DNA of 64,000 bases from CAVOGJ01 sp963695405 (GTDB lineage: Bacteria; Planctomycetota; Planctomycetia; Pirellulales; Pirellulaceae), in NCBI GenBank assembly GCA_963695405.1, contig CAVOGJ010000014.1:372001-436000 (forward strand). Direction: 5' to 3'. The notes under the pieces are model-generated. The model saw only the letters and a list, made by a program, of their open reading frames with translations. It did no database searches and had not been told where the DNA came from. Position numbers and translations under genes: made by a program. This document shows positions 35,807 through 47,100 of the stretch, piece by piece. Each line of letters opens with the position of its first letter. The stretch's first letter is position 1.

Positions 35807-38050
35807 CTAGAAGCGAAAGGTTTTCAGCCGCAACGCATTTCCCACAATCACCAAGTCCGACGCCACCATGGCGAAGGCCGCCATGATCGGGTGCAATTGA
35901 CGCAGGAAATCGGGGACGCCCGGGAATGGGGCCAGGACACCGGCCGCGATCGGGATCAGGGCCACGTTGTAGCCAAACGCCCAACAAAGGTTCTGCCGGA
36001 TATTTCGTAGTGTGGCATGGGATAGTCGCATCGCATCGACCACCCGCATGAGGTCCCCCTGCATTAGCGTCACGTCCGCCGTTTCGAGCGCGACATCCGT
36101 ACCTGTGCCGAGCGCAATCCCTACATCGGCTTGTGCCAAGGCGGGAGCGTCATTGATACCGTCACCCACCATGGCAACGACGTAGCCTGCTGCCTGCAGT
36201 TCCCGGACATGCTGCGACTTATGCTGCGGAAGTACCTCTGCGTGCACAATCTCCACGCCAGCCCGCTCCGCGATGACGTCCGCAGTCCGTTGATTGTCCC
36301 CCGTGATCAGGAGCACCTTCAGACCGAGGTCCCGCAGCGCCTGCACGGCGGCCGCCGACGTCGGCTTGATCGTATCGGCCACGGCGATGGCACCTCGGAC
36401 GGTTCCATCGACCGCCAGCCACATCGTGGTCTTGGCCTCGGACTGCAACCTCGCGACTTGCTCCTGCAGGCCTTGCAGGGCTACGGACTCTTGCTGCATG
36501 AAGCGGAGACTTCCTAAGAGCACCTGCTGTCCGTCGACAGTCGCGCGAATGCCGTGTCCCGGGACGGCTTCGACGATCTCCGGTGGCTGAGGCGCGAGCC
36601 CTTCCTTTTCAGCAGCGACGACGATGGCCGTGGCAATCGGATGTTCGCTGCCCCGCTCAGCGGTCGCGGCGATGCGGAGCACATCGTTTTGCGTGAGCGG
36701 ACCGTTCTCAATCGCAATCACATCGGTAACCGTCAAGGCACCCTCTGTAACGGTGCCTGTCTTGTCCAGGACCACGGCCGTCACGTCGCCCATGCGTTGC
36801 AACGCCTCGCTCGATTTGAACAGGATGCCACGTTCCGCACCACGTCCCATCCCCACCATGACAGCTAGGGGAGTCGCCAGGCCCATCGCACAGGGACAAG
36901 AAATGATCAGCACCGAAATCATACGCAGCAGCGCCGGCGTCACCCCGGCGCCCAAGATGCACCATATGGCAAACGTCACCAGCGCGATGAGCACGACGAT
37001 CGGCACGAATACGTTCGAAATACGATCGGCCAACTGCTGGATCGGAGCCTTGCTCGATTGTGCCTGCTCGACGAGTCGAATGATTTGGGCCAATGTCGAC
37101 TCGTCACCTACCGACGTCGCCTTAATTCTCAACAAGGCTTGCTGATTGATTGTGGCACCAATGACCGCATCTCCTGGCCGTTTGTCGGTCGGCAGGCTCT
37201 CGCCGGTGATCATGCTCTCGTCCACGGAGGAGTTACCGGAGAGGATGAGGCCATCGACCGCGATCTTCTCACCTGGACGAACGATAACGATGTCTCCCGG
37301 CCGCACGTCTGCGATCGGCACCTGCAGTTCCTGGCCATCACGTTCCACACTTGCCGAGGTGGCTTGCAGCCGCAATAGCCGCTTGATGGCCGCATTGGTC
37401 CGCACCTTCGCCTGCGCTTCGACCAGTTTTCCAAGTAAGATCAACGTAATGATCGTGGCGGACGTTTCGAAGTAAACGTGCTCGCCCCAGGTCGCGTCCC
37501 CCCAATGGCGATTGATCAGTACGGCCACGCTGTAGACATACGCGACGGTCGACCCCATGGCGACGAGCACGTCCATGTTGGCGTAATGATTCTTCAGGCT
37601 GCGAAAGGCACCGACGTAGTATTCGCGTCCGACATAAAACTGCACCGGCGTGGCCAGGATGAACATCAGCCAATTCACCCAAGGGGCATGCGACCACTCG
37701 CCCCACAGGCCAAAGTCACGTCCCATGCTCAACAGGAAGATCGGCACGGTCAGTACCAAGCCGATAAGTAGCAACCCATATTGCCGCCGCAGCTCGGCGG
37801 CCCGCGCCGCGTCCTGGGCATCAGGAACTGTCGAGCGGATCGCGTGAAAACCGAGTCCGTCGATGGCGGCCACAATATCGGACTCATCCACCACCGCCGG
37901 ATCGAAGGAGACCCGCGCCTTTTCCGTCGGGAAACTGACCGACGCATTGCTCACTCCCGGTAGCTGGCCGAGTGTCTGTTCGATGCGATTCGCGCAGCTA
38001 CCGCAATTCATACCGGTGATCGGAAGTTCGACGGCCTTCGTGTGTCCCAT
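35807..38050 (-). CDS. copA: Cu+-exporting P1B-type ATPase
   Basis: Start chosen at ATG 38050 (MGHTKAVELPITGMNCGSCA). The 747-residue product is full length for CopA. It has one heavy-metal-associated domain with G-M-N-C-G-S-C, the actuator motif MITGES, the membrane metal site SCPCAMGLATPLA, phosphorylation site VLDKTGTVTEG, SEHPIATAIV, ITGDNQRT, and the hinge VGDGINDAPALAQAD. The final helices include NLCWAFGYNVALIPIAAGVL, with the N-x6-Y-N typical of Cu(I) transporters. It exports monovalent copper across the inner membrane using ATP. No copper-responsive regulator or chaperone is visible next to it. Confidence 0.95.
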   Translation of the reverse strand: MGHTKAVELPITGMNCGSCANRIEQTLGQLPGVSNASVSFPTEKARVSFDPAVVDESDIVAAIDGLGFHAIRSTVPDAQDAARAAELRRQYGLLLIGLVLTVPIFLLSMGRDFGLWGEWSHAPWVNWLMFILATPVQFYVGREYYVGAFRSLKNHYANMDVLVAMGSTVAYVYSVAVLINRHWGDATWGEHVYFETSATIITLILLGKLVEAQAKVRTNAAIKRLLRLQATSASVERDGQELQVPIADVRPGDIVIVRPGEKIAVDGLILSGNSSVDESMITGESLPTDKRPGDAVIGATINQQALLRIKATSVGDESTLAQIIRLVEQAQSSKAPIQQLADRISNVFVPIVVLIALVTFAIWCILGAGVTPALLRMISVLIISCPCAMGLATPLAVMVGMGRGAERGILFKSSEALQRMGDVTAVVLDKTGTVTEGALTVTDVIAIENGPLTQNDVLRIAATAERGSEHPIATAIVVAAEKEGLAPQPPEIVEAVPGHGIRATVDGQQVLLGSLRFMQQESVALQGLQEQVARLQSEAKTTMWLAVDGTVRGAIAVADTIKPTSAAAVQALRDLGLKVLLITGDNQRTADVIAERAGVEIVHAEVLPQHKSQHVRELQAAGYVVAMVGDGINDAPALAQADVGIALGTGTDVALETADVTLMQGDLMRVVDAMRLSHATLRNIRQNLCWAFGYNVALIPIAAGVLAPFPGVPDFLRQLHPIMAAFAMVASDLVIVGNALRLKTFRF

Positions 38051-38312
38051 GGTTCGTTTTCCGCTGCTGCCCACTAGTCCCTACCTGGAGAAGTATCGCG
38101 TTTCTCAGTCAGGCGCACAATTCAAGCTGGCTGCGAATGGATGCGCTTACCTGTCTCTGTCGGTGTGAGTGCGATGAATTGCCCAATCTTGCTTGTTGAC
38201 CCCGCGATGCGGCGTAACTAGCCTGAATCGATAGAAGCGTCGCGTGCTCGTCCAGTGGAGCAAGCCGTAACGACTCTTTTCGCCAGCAACGAATGTCGGT
38301 CGAGTATGTGCC

Positions 38313-40256
38313 ATGCCTAACGGGGAAATGCCCAAATGTTTTTGGCCTCTTCTGTGGGTGACGACACTGTTTTCGCTGCTCGCCATCTCGGTGGTGTCGA
38401 CCGCCGCACCGGACGATGACATCTGTCTTGTTCAGGCGGAAGCGAAGGCGCTGACGAATGCGATCGCCGCGCATCTTGAGCTCGAAGAATGGCGCTTGCG
38501 ACAGTTGAAAACCCTGCGAAGCCGAGGACACGCCTCATGGCTTGAGGTCGCTCGACAGCAAACCGCCGTCGAGATACTGCGCGGAGAGCAAGCCGCTCAG
38601 GTAGATTTTGCCTTGCTGGTCCAGTCTCTCGCCCGCCGCTGCCGGCAGGCGCAAACGGAGGCAGGCATCGAGCCGGCCGCGCGGCTCGAGCGGCCGCCCG
38701 TCATCAAGCTCTCGCTGCCCGGCTCGGTCCGGCTGATCGCCTGGCTCAATCCAGAGCACGCGTCGCCCGACGTTCTGACGGCCTACTTCACGGAGCGGCG
38801 TGATGCACTCGATCTCGCAGCTGCCAGCAAGCGGCTGGCTGAGTCCCAGGCCCGCGTGTCAGCCAGCGAACAGCGGCTGCAGCGGCTCGCGAAGCTTCCG
38901 TCCGATGACCAAAACAATCGTGAAGGAAAATCGGCTCGGTTGGAACTTGCCATCGCCCGGGCCGAGCTGGAGCTTGCCCAGGTCAGGCAGCGTCGTCAGC
39001 AGGCGGATGCGGCCCGCATCGAACAGTGGGAGCCAGGTTGGGCAACCGACGGGGCCGAGTCGCGACTCGAATCCGCGCTGCTGGCGGCCGCCAGCGCCCC
39101 TCATGTTTCATTCCAAGCGAGCGCGGCGCTACGCGACGCGACGCGGCAGGTTGCCTGCCTGGAAGTAAATCAATCCGGTGAGCTGGCAGCCGCGCGGATC
39201 GTTTGCGAACAATTGTCAGATCGTCAGGCCAGTCTCGAGGAATTGCTTCACAAGGGTCTCGCGTCGGACCACGAGGTACAGACGGCTCAGGCGAGGGTGC
39301 GGACCGCCCGCTCCCACGTCGATATGCTGCGGGGAGTGCACCTGGGAGTGGAAGCCTATCACGCTTTGCTGTTCCCACGCAGCCACATCCTGACGGTGTC
39401 GGAACGCCAGGCCTCAGTGTCTGAAAGTCGATCACTGGATATCAAATCGCTGTCGGCTCATTTCTTGGTCGATGCGGACGCGGTTTGGCACCTCGTGGAA
39501 CTTCGACGAGAAGAGGCGATGAGCACCGCGGAGCGGATAGCGGCCGCCGCCACGCTGCGGTTGCGCGAGGCGATCTTGGCGAAGCTCGACTTGATTCGAT
39601 CAACATCTGTCGCCAGCGCGGCGTCTCGCTTGACGGACGACCGGCTGCTGGTGACATCTGTGCAGCGAGGCAATAAGGAGCTGGCGGACGCGCGGCAAGA
39701 AGTCGACTTGCAGCGAGCCCGGTTGCGGGCAGCCGAGGAACGGCTGGTCGCCGTCCGGCTGGAACAAGCAAGGTTTTGCCACCAGGTCGCTGCCCAGCTC
39801 GGGGATCCCGTCCGAGCCCCCGCTGGCTCGAACGCGTTACGGGCCGATCCATCGAATGTCACGCGATTGGTTGTCCTCCGCGGTAGGCAACGACAGCGCT
39901 TGAGCTACATTGAGTCGATCGAGCTTCTGCGGTACGCACAGGCGTGCCAACTCTTCTCGGTGGGCCAGTTTCCGTTGTCGTTTTCTTCGCGCGGATTTTA
40001 CTCGTATTCGGCCCGACCATGGTGTCGAGGCAGCGGATCACTGCCCGCCGCTTTCCGTCCACTCTCGTTCAACCTTTTCCGCTGCGGATGTAGCTGGCGA
40101 TATACGCTCCCCGCTACGGCGTTGGATTGCCGAACGTACTCCGTGCGACCACCAGGATATCGGGCGTTGCCGTCGCTGTCGGCAACGTCGCATAATTTCC
40201 CCTGGTACTTGCCGGGGAGCCCGACCTATCTGCCCGGCGGTCCGACCAAATTCTAG
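38313..40256 (+). CDS. Exported coiled-coil protein of unknown function
   Basis: A 647-residue product with a signal peptide (FWPLLWVTTLFSLLAISVVS). A long, strongly helical, Glu/Arg/Ala-rich body follows with extended coiled-coil character from about residue 45 to 530 (ASEQRLQRLAKL, LAIARAELELAQVRQRRQ, ADARQEVDLQRARLRAAEER). The last 100 residues change abruptly to a Ser/Tyr/Pro/Gly-rich tail ending LPGSPTYLPGGPTKF. The body has the look of periplasmic adaptor or TolC-like hairpins, but no lipoyl or beta-barrel part is seen. The odd tail may be real low-complexity sequence or out-of-frame reading after an unseen indel. Confidence 0.6.
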   Translation: MPNGEMPKCFWPLLWVTTLFSLLAISVVSTAAPDDDICLVQAEAKALTNAIAAHLELEEWRLRQLKTLRSRGHASWLEVARQQTAVEILRGEQAAQVDFALLVQSLARRCRQAQTEAGIEPAARLERPPVIKLSLPGSVRLIAWLNPEHASPDVLTAYFTERRDALDLAAASKRLAESQARVSASEQRLQRLAKLPSDDQNNREGKSARLELAIARAELELAQVRQRRQQADAARIEQWEPGWATDGAESRLESALLAAASAPHVSFQASAALRDATRQVACLEVNQSGELAAARIVCEQLSDRQASLEELLHKGLASDHEVQTAQARVRTARSHVDMLRGVHLGVEAYHALLFPRSHILTVSERQASVSESRSLDIKSLSAHFLVDADAVWHLVELRREEAMSTAERIAAAATLRLREAILAKLDLIRSTSVASAASRLTDDRLLVTSVQRGNKELADARQEVDLQRARLRAAEERLVAVRLEQARFCHQVAAQLGDPVRAPAGSNALRADPSNVTRLVVLRGRQRQRLSYIESIELLRYAQACQLFSVGQFPLSFSSRGFYSYSARPWCRGSGSLPAAFRPLSFNLFRCGCSWRYTLPATALDCRTYSVRPPGYRALPSLSATSHNFPWYLPGSPTYLPGGPTKF

Positions 40257-40304
40257 CCTGCGGTGGACGTGCCTTGACTCGACCCGTCCGCGACCGTGGT
40301 CGCT

Positions 40305-40480
40305 CCAACTCCAAGCAGCAGCGCTTGAATCGCTGGCCATTTCCGCAGGTTCAAAGGCCTTTCCGGCCAAGTTTTTTCTCCAGTAGCTTGTCGCCGTGAA
40401 CTATCCGGACGCCGACTTTGACGTTCGTCTCAGACGGGTAGCCCCATCGACGATAGCTCTGGTGCCCGTTGAGGATCTCT
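40305..40480 (-). pseudogene. SEC-C zinc-motif protein remnant with in-frame TGA at the first Cys
   Basis: One minus frame reads HQSYRRWGYPSETNVKVGVR, IVHGDKLLEKKLGRKGL, TGA (40351-40353), then TCGNGQRFKRCCLELER. The SEC-C motif is normally C-x-C-G-x-G-x-x-x-x-x-C-C, preceded by L-G-R. The TGA falls exactly on the first Cys. Upstream the sequence merges into the IS91-like remnant without a start. A fragment of a SEC-C protein broken by the transposon is the simplest reading. Confidence 0.45.
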
Positions 40481-40489
40481 TCGATCACT

Positions 40490-40937
40490 CCTGCCTGCGT
40501 GCCGTCTCCTTTCGGATCGGGAAAGGCGCGGCAAGCCTGCTCCTCGGCCTGGTGGCAGCCTGGTCGGCGGCCTGATAGACGGCCAGCCCTGTTTCGCTGA
40601 CCTTCACCAGCCGCGACAGACTGAACGGACAATGCGTCATGTACTGAATCAGATGCTCGATGCACGCCGGAAGAAACACCGACTGATCCACGCTGAAGCC
40701 GCTGTGTTGCTAACTCCGCATATTCTCGACGACTTCCGGCTCGATCTTCTCCTCGGCCAAGTATAGCGCAAAGACTGCTTCCTGCCAGACGACCAGCAGT
40801 CGATCCATATCGAACTCGGGCAACTGCAGAAAATGGCCCTCGGGTGTAAACGGGCCGCTGGTGATCAGCACATGGATGTGAGGATGCCAGTGCAGGAGTT
40901 CACAATGAGTCTGAATCGCCGCGATCAGGCCGGCAGA
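40490..40937 (-). mobile_element. IS91-family transposase remnant
   Basis: The minus strand reads GLIAAIQTHCELLHWHPHIH with the H-I-H of HUH (rolling-circle, Y2) transposases. It goes on VLITSGPFTPEGHFLQLP, AEEKIEPEVVENMRS, an in-frame TAG where Trp is expected, then QHSGFSVDQSVFLPACIEHL and CPFSLSRLVKV. The order fits the central region of IS91/IS801-type transposases. The N-terminal part, the tyrosine pair and the ends are missing, so it is dead. It lies directly upstream of the PKS gene. Confidence 0.65.
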
Positions 40938-41012
40938 CCTCTATAGTAGCGGCTAACGGCCTGTTCATGGGCGGCGCAGGGACAGGCGGCTGGTGTTTGA
41001 GGCCGTTCGGAC

Positions 41013-41041
41013 TTAACATCTGCTGTCCGAAAATACATAAA
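41013..41041 (+). promoter_or_regulatory. Possible promoter of the polyketide synthase gene
   Basis: TTAACA (41013-41018) and CATAAA (41036-41041) at 17-base spacing in an A-rich stretch. The start codon is about 90 bases downstream, with AAAGGA at 41115-41120 ahead of ATG 41133. The elements match the consensus only partly. Confidence 0.3.
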
Positions 41042-41132
41042 AAAAATAGCGGGCGTCGCGACGACCAGCAGTGCGGATCAAGGACTCTTGCACGCCGTTG
41101 TGATTAGCGCTAGTCCAAAGGAATTTTGACGG

Positions 41133-44100
41133 ATGTCGAGACATGCAGTCGAGGGCCTTCCGGCCCAAGAGCCGTTGGCGATCGTTGGCATTGGATGTCG
41201 GTTGCCCGGCGGAGTGGTTGACACGGAGTCGTTTTGGCAATTACTGGCCGCAGGTCGGTCGGGAATCGTCGAAGTGCCCGAGGATCGTTGGACGCTCGAT
41301 CGCTACTTCCATAGCGACCCGGCGGTGCCTGGTCGAATGCACACGAAGTGGGGCGGCTTTACCGGCAACTTGGCGGAATTCGATGCCCGCTTTTGGGGAA
41401 TTACGCCTCGCGAGGCGCAGCGCATGGATCCACAGCAGCGTTGGCTGCTCGAGGTGGCTTGGGAAGCCATTGAGGATTCCGGCTCGGCGCCGAGCAAGCT
41501 GCGCGGTCATAAGATCGGTTGCTTCGTCGGCATTTCGACGCATGACTACTCCGGCATTCAAGGCGAGACGATCACGAATAGTGATGCCCATACGAATAGC
41601 GGAATTACGCTTAGTATCGCCGCCAATCGAGTTTCGTATCTGCTCGACTTGACCGGTCCCTCGCTGGCGGTCGATACGGCGTGCTCCTCATCGCTGGTCG
41701 CGTTATCGATTGCTTGTCGCAGCATCTGGGCAGGCGAATGCGACGCGGCGTTAGTGGGCGGTGTGAACTGTATGTGCACGCCGCACCCCACCGTCGGTTT
41801 TGCCAAAGCCTCGATGCTGTCACCCGATGGTCAGTGTTATGCCTTCGACGCGCGCGCGAATGGTTACGTGCGTGGCGAAGGAGCGGGTATGGTTTACGCG
41901 AAGCGTTTGAGCGACGCGATCAAAGACCATGACCGGATCTACTCGGTGATTCGCGCGGCCGTGATGAACCAGGACGGCCATACGTCGTCGATGACGGTGC
42001 CGGGGGCCGACGCACAGGCGACGATGCTGCGGCGTGCTTACCAGGAAGCGGGTCTTCATCCGACTCAAGTCGCATACATGGAAGCGCATGGCACCGGGAC
42101 TCCCGTCGGCGACCCGATCGAACTCTCCGCCTTGGGCCGCGTGCTTTCCAAGGGCCGAGCCGAAGCCAATCCATGCCTCATCGGCAGCGTAAAATCCAAC
42201 ATTGGTCACTTAGAGGCGGGTTCCGGTATCGCCGGGTTGATCAAAGCGGCACTGGTGCTGCACAAGGACCAGGTTCCGCCGAACGCTAATTTTGAAACAC
42301 CGAATCCGAACATTCCCTTCAGCGACTTAAAGCTGGAAGTCGCCACGAAATTGCAGCCGCTGCCTCGAGCCGTTGGCAGCTTGCCCGTGGCCGCCGTCAA
42401 TTCATTTGGCTTTGGCGGCACCAACTCGCACGCCGTATTGCAGGCTCCTCCGGCTGAGTCGGCGACGGGAGCAGAAGACGCTCCAGCGCAACGTGCGGAT
42501 CGACCCTTCGTCCTGCCGATCAGTGCGCGGGAGCACACTTCGCTGCAGAGCTACGTTCAGGAATACATTGCCCTTCTGGCCACAGCGGACGAGTCGTTGG
42601 CCGACATTTGTTATTCCGCAGGCGCTCGCAAGGAGCATCACGGCGAGCGGTTGGTTTTTGTTGCCCCTGAGAAAGCGACCATGCGTCAGCGGCTGCAAGC
42701 TTGGCTGGAGAACACAAATGTGGCCGAAGGGGACAAACCGGCCGAGCTTGTCGGCGTTTACGCGGGCAAAGCGGTCGCCGATGCGAAACCGGTGGTGTTT
42801 GTCTTCACCGGCCAGGGCGCTCAATGGTGGAAAATGGGTCAGGACTTGCTGCACCGCGAGCCGATTTTTCGCTCTACGCTGGAACGTATCGATGACATTC
42901 TGAGACCTTTTGGTGACTTTACGCTACTTGAGGAAATGAGTCGCAGTGAAGAAGAGAGTCGGATCAATGACACCAACATCGCCCAACCCGCAATCTTTGG
43001 ACTGCAGGTTGCCTTGGCCGAGTTGTGGAAGTCGTGGGGTGTTCAACCATGCAAGGTCGTCGGACATAGCGTCGGCGAAGTGGCCGCTGCCTACGTTGCT
43101 GGTATCTACAGCCTGGAAGATGCGGTGAAGGTGATCTACCATCGCAGCCGCCTGCAGAACACCACGCAGGGGCAAGGCAAGATGATTGCCGTTGGTATGT
43201 CATCGAAAGAAGCCCGTGATCTGATCGGCGACCACGCTGCCGCAGTACAACTTGCTGCCGTCAATAGTTCGAATCTGGTCACGATCGCCGGCGAAACCGC
43301 ACCTCTTCTGGAGATCGAAGCCAGACTGAAAGCAGATGGCACGTTCCATAAAGTTCTGCCCGTCGATTATCCGTTCCATACGCACATTATGGACCCCATC
43401 AAGGACGAACTGCTGGAGGTCCTGGCAGATATAAAACCACAACCAGCTCGTATTCCGTTCATCTCAACCGTTACCGGCGGCGTGTATCAGGCCGAATCGA
43501 TGGATGCCAGTTACTGGTGGGCCAATGTGCGGAATCCCGTGTTATTCGCTCCGGCCATGAGAAATATTGTGCGCGGCGGTGATGAACTGTTCCTGGAATT
43601 GGGGCCACACCCGGCTCTGCGTAATCCGCTGGACGATGCCCTGCAGGTTTCTGGCGTAAAAGGTGCCGTGTTCCATTCGCTGATGCGAAAGACGGACGAG
43701 TCGGACCAACTGCTGCAGAACCTGGCCGGACTTCACGCCTACGGCATCGAGATCGATTGGGCGGCGCTTAATCAATCAACCGGCAAGTTTGTCCGCTTGC
43801 CGCGGTACCCTTGGAATCGGGAACAATTCTGGTTGGAAGGTGAATCCGGTCGCGTCGATCGCATTCAACCAAACACGCACCCGCTGCTTGGCAAACGATT
43901 GCAGAACGGAAATCCGACTTGGGAATTCCTCATGGACCCGCGGATCTTCACCTACCTGGAAAGTCACCGTTTCTGGGGCAGCATTCTCTTTCCGGCGGCC
44001 GGTTACGGTGAGATTTCGCTGGCAGTCGCGCGCGCCGTTTATCCAGATCAGCCATACACCGTCGAGGACATGGTAGTGAAAAAAGCGCTGTTTCTCAGTG

Positions 44101-47100
44101 AAGAAGCGGTGCCGACGGTGAGGATCGAATTCAATCCCATTGATAAGAGCTACACGATCAAGTCGAGTACCGACCTGAAAGATTGGGACCTGCATGTCGA
44201 AGGACGTTTGACGCTGTATCAGTCCGACGCGCCCGACAAGATCGATTTGGAATCGCTCCAGGCCAGTTTGCCGCGTCATACGGGCCACGATCAATACTAT
44301 AAGGAACTCGATGACGCTGGCTTTCACTTCGGACCGCATTTCAGGCTGATCAAGAACGTCTATCACGATCGTGGCCGAGCCATGATTGAGGTGATTGTGC
44401 CGGACGGGACCGTTGGGCCCACGGGCCAACCCTATCCTGAAGGCGCCGTGGTGGACTGCGAACCGGGGCACCACTTCCATCCGATCCTGCTGGACGCTTG
44501 TCTTCAAGTCGGTAAAGCCGCCATCGACGCGCCGCCGACGCATAACGCGTCGAAGAACTTGTATTTACCGCGACGGCTGGGTCGAGTCCGGCTGTACCGC
44601 GACCACATTCCGGATCGCTTTTGGGCTTACGGAAATCAGAAGCTATTCACGGATGACATGATCAGCTTCGACATCGAAGTCTACGACGATCACGGCGAAC
44701 GCATCGCCGACATTCTCGACTTCCGCACCGAGCCCATGGAACACATCCGCGACGACGACGATGTGGAAGCGAATCTGTATCATTATGTTTGGCAATCGGA
44801 AGCCGATTTGGCCAGTGGCGAGACCTCGGAAACCACGACACAAGTGGCCGACGATAGCGGTTCCGTCACTGAGAGACCGTCGCCGGATGTCGCGGAGTCC
44901 AGCCATGCCGGATCGGCGGAATCGGCCGCTGACCTATTAAGGGATGCGAGCTACGCAATCTTCATGGACAAAGCGGGCCTGGCGGAAACGGTGGCCACCG
45001 AGCTGGAATCTCGAGGGGCCACCATCGTGCGTTTGACGATCGGCGGTGAGTTTAACGCCGCGGCCGACGGCAACTTCACAGTGACTCTTGACAATGAAGA
45101 GGACCTTGGCATCGCACTTGCCAGCTTGGACCAGCTAGACGGCGTGATTCACTGTTGGTCACTTGAGCACAGTTGCCATGCGGAGCTGGCCGAAACGGAT
45201 ATCGAGTCCGCACAGCAAACGGGGGTGCTCAGTGCGTTGAAATTGTCGCATGTCTTGGCTCGGCTTGGCACCAGAACGACGGTTTACTTCATAACGCGGG
45301 ATGCACAGGCCGTGCTGGCCAGTGATCTGGTCAGCCGCCACCTGTCGTCGGCCATCAATGGCATGGTGCGCGTCGCTTTCAATGAGAATCCAGATGTCCG
45401 TTGGCGGACCATTGATCTCGATGCGACCAGGTCCGACAACGATGCAGCCCAGGTCGTGGGCGAATTGTCGCTGCCGGAGCACGAACCAGAAGTGGCGTAC
45501 CGGCACGGCCAGCGGATGCTGAAGCGGATCCAACGGGTACGCGCCACCGATTTTCCGCGCCGCCTAAAGAACGCGATTCAGCCGGATGGCGGCGTGGTGC
45601 CGTATCAACTTCAAATTGAAACGCCCGGTATTCTGTCGAATTTGTCTCTCAACGAAACGCGCCGGCACGCACCGGGACCCGGCGAGATCGAAGCTCGCGT
45701 GATCGCGGCAGGAATCAATTTTCGCAATGTCATGAAGGCACTCGGGATGCCGATCGGTAATACGATTGCCTTCCCCGGGTTCGGAGAGGATTTTGCCGGG
45801 ACGGTTCTGGCGGTCGGCGAAGGGGTTAGCCACCTGCAGCCGGGTGACCATATCCTCGGGATGGGGTCCGGCACTTTCCGTGGCTATGTCACCACGGACG
45901 CGCGGGCCGTCTTTAAGAAGCCGGCTGCCATTTCGTTTGCCGACGCGGCCACCATACCGACGGTGTTCTCGACCGCGTATTACGCGCTGGTGTGGCTGGC
46001 CAACATGCGAAGGGGCGAGAAGATTTTGATTCACGCCGGTACGGGCGGAGTTGGCCAGGCAGCCATTCAGATTGCGAGAGAGCTGGGACTGGAAGTGTTT
46101 GCAACTGCCGGCTCGCCGGAGAAAAGGCAACTACTCCTCGATTTGGGGGTCGACCATGCCACGCACTCGCGGTCACTCGACTTCGTTGATGATGTGATGC
46201 GGATTACTGACGGTAGGGGTGTCGACTGTGTGCTGAATTCGTTGGCTGCGGACTTCATCCCCAAGAGCCTTTCCGTGCTGGCTCCTTTTGGTCGGTTTGT
46301 GGAAATTGGCAAGGTCGATATCTATAACAATACGAAAATCGGCATGGAGTTACTGAAGGACAACATCAGCTACTTCATGTTTGACCTGATCGAATACATT
46401 GTGCAGCGCACCGACCACATCGCTGAGATGTTCGTGGAACTCGGAGAAAAATTCGAGAAGGGGATCTACCGGCCGCTGACGCACACCGACTTTCCCATCA
46501 CTCACGTGGAAGAAGCGTATCGCTTTATGGCGCAAGGCAAGCACGTTGGTAAGAACGTGCTGACGTTTGATGTCAACGAAATTCCGATCGGGACGTGCAA
46601 CGAAGATGGTTATCTGTTTCGCAAAGAAGGTAGTTATTTAGTCACCGGGGGCGCGTCAGGTTTTGGCTTGGAAGTTGCCAAATGGATGGCCGTGCATGGC
46701 GCGGGGCATATCGTCTTGATGAGCCGCAATGGGCCTCGTGATGAGGAAGCGAAAGCCGGAATTGAAGAGATTCGGGCCTTGGGTGCCTCGGTGACGGACG
46801 CCCGCGGTGACGTGTCCAAGCTGGTGGATGTTGAGCGGGTAATTGACGCAATGGGCACGGAGGGCCATCCGCCACTGCTGGGCGTGATCCATGGTGCGAT
46901 GGTACTTCGCGATGAATTCGTGGCCGACCTGGACGACCAGTTGTTCCAGACCGTGCTGCGCCCGAAAATGAACGGAGCCTGGAATCTACACGTGGCGACG
47001 CGCGCGTTGCCGCTGGAACATTTCATCTGCTTCAGTTCCTTCTCCGCCGTTATTGGTGCGCCGAAGCAGTCGAATTACAATGCCGGCAACGTCTATCTGG

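Noticed and set aside
40305..40480. A functional selenoprotein
   Set aside because: No start codon, truncated context next to a dead transposon, and no selenocysteine machinery in the window. Kept only as a low-interest finding.
43776..44543. A 255-residue minus-strand frame inside the PKS
   Set aside because: Antisense to the DH domain, which is intact. It has no start signal and no family resemblance.
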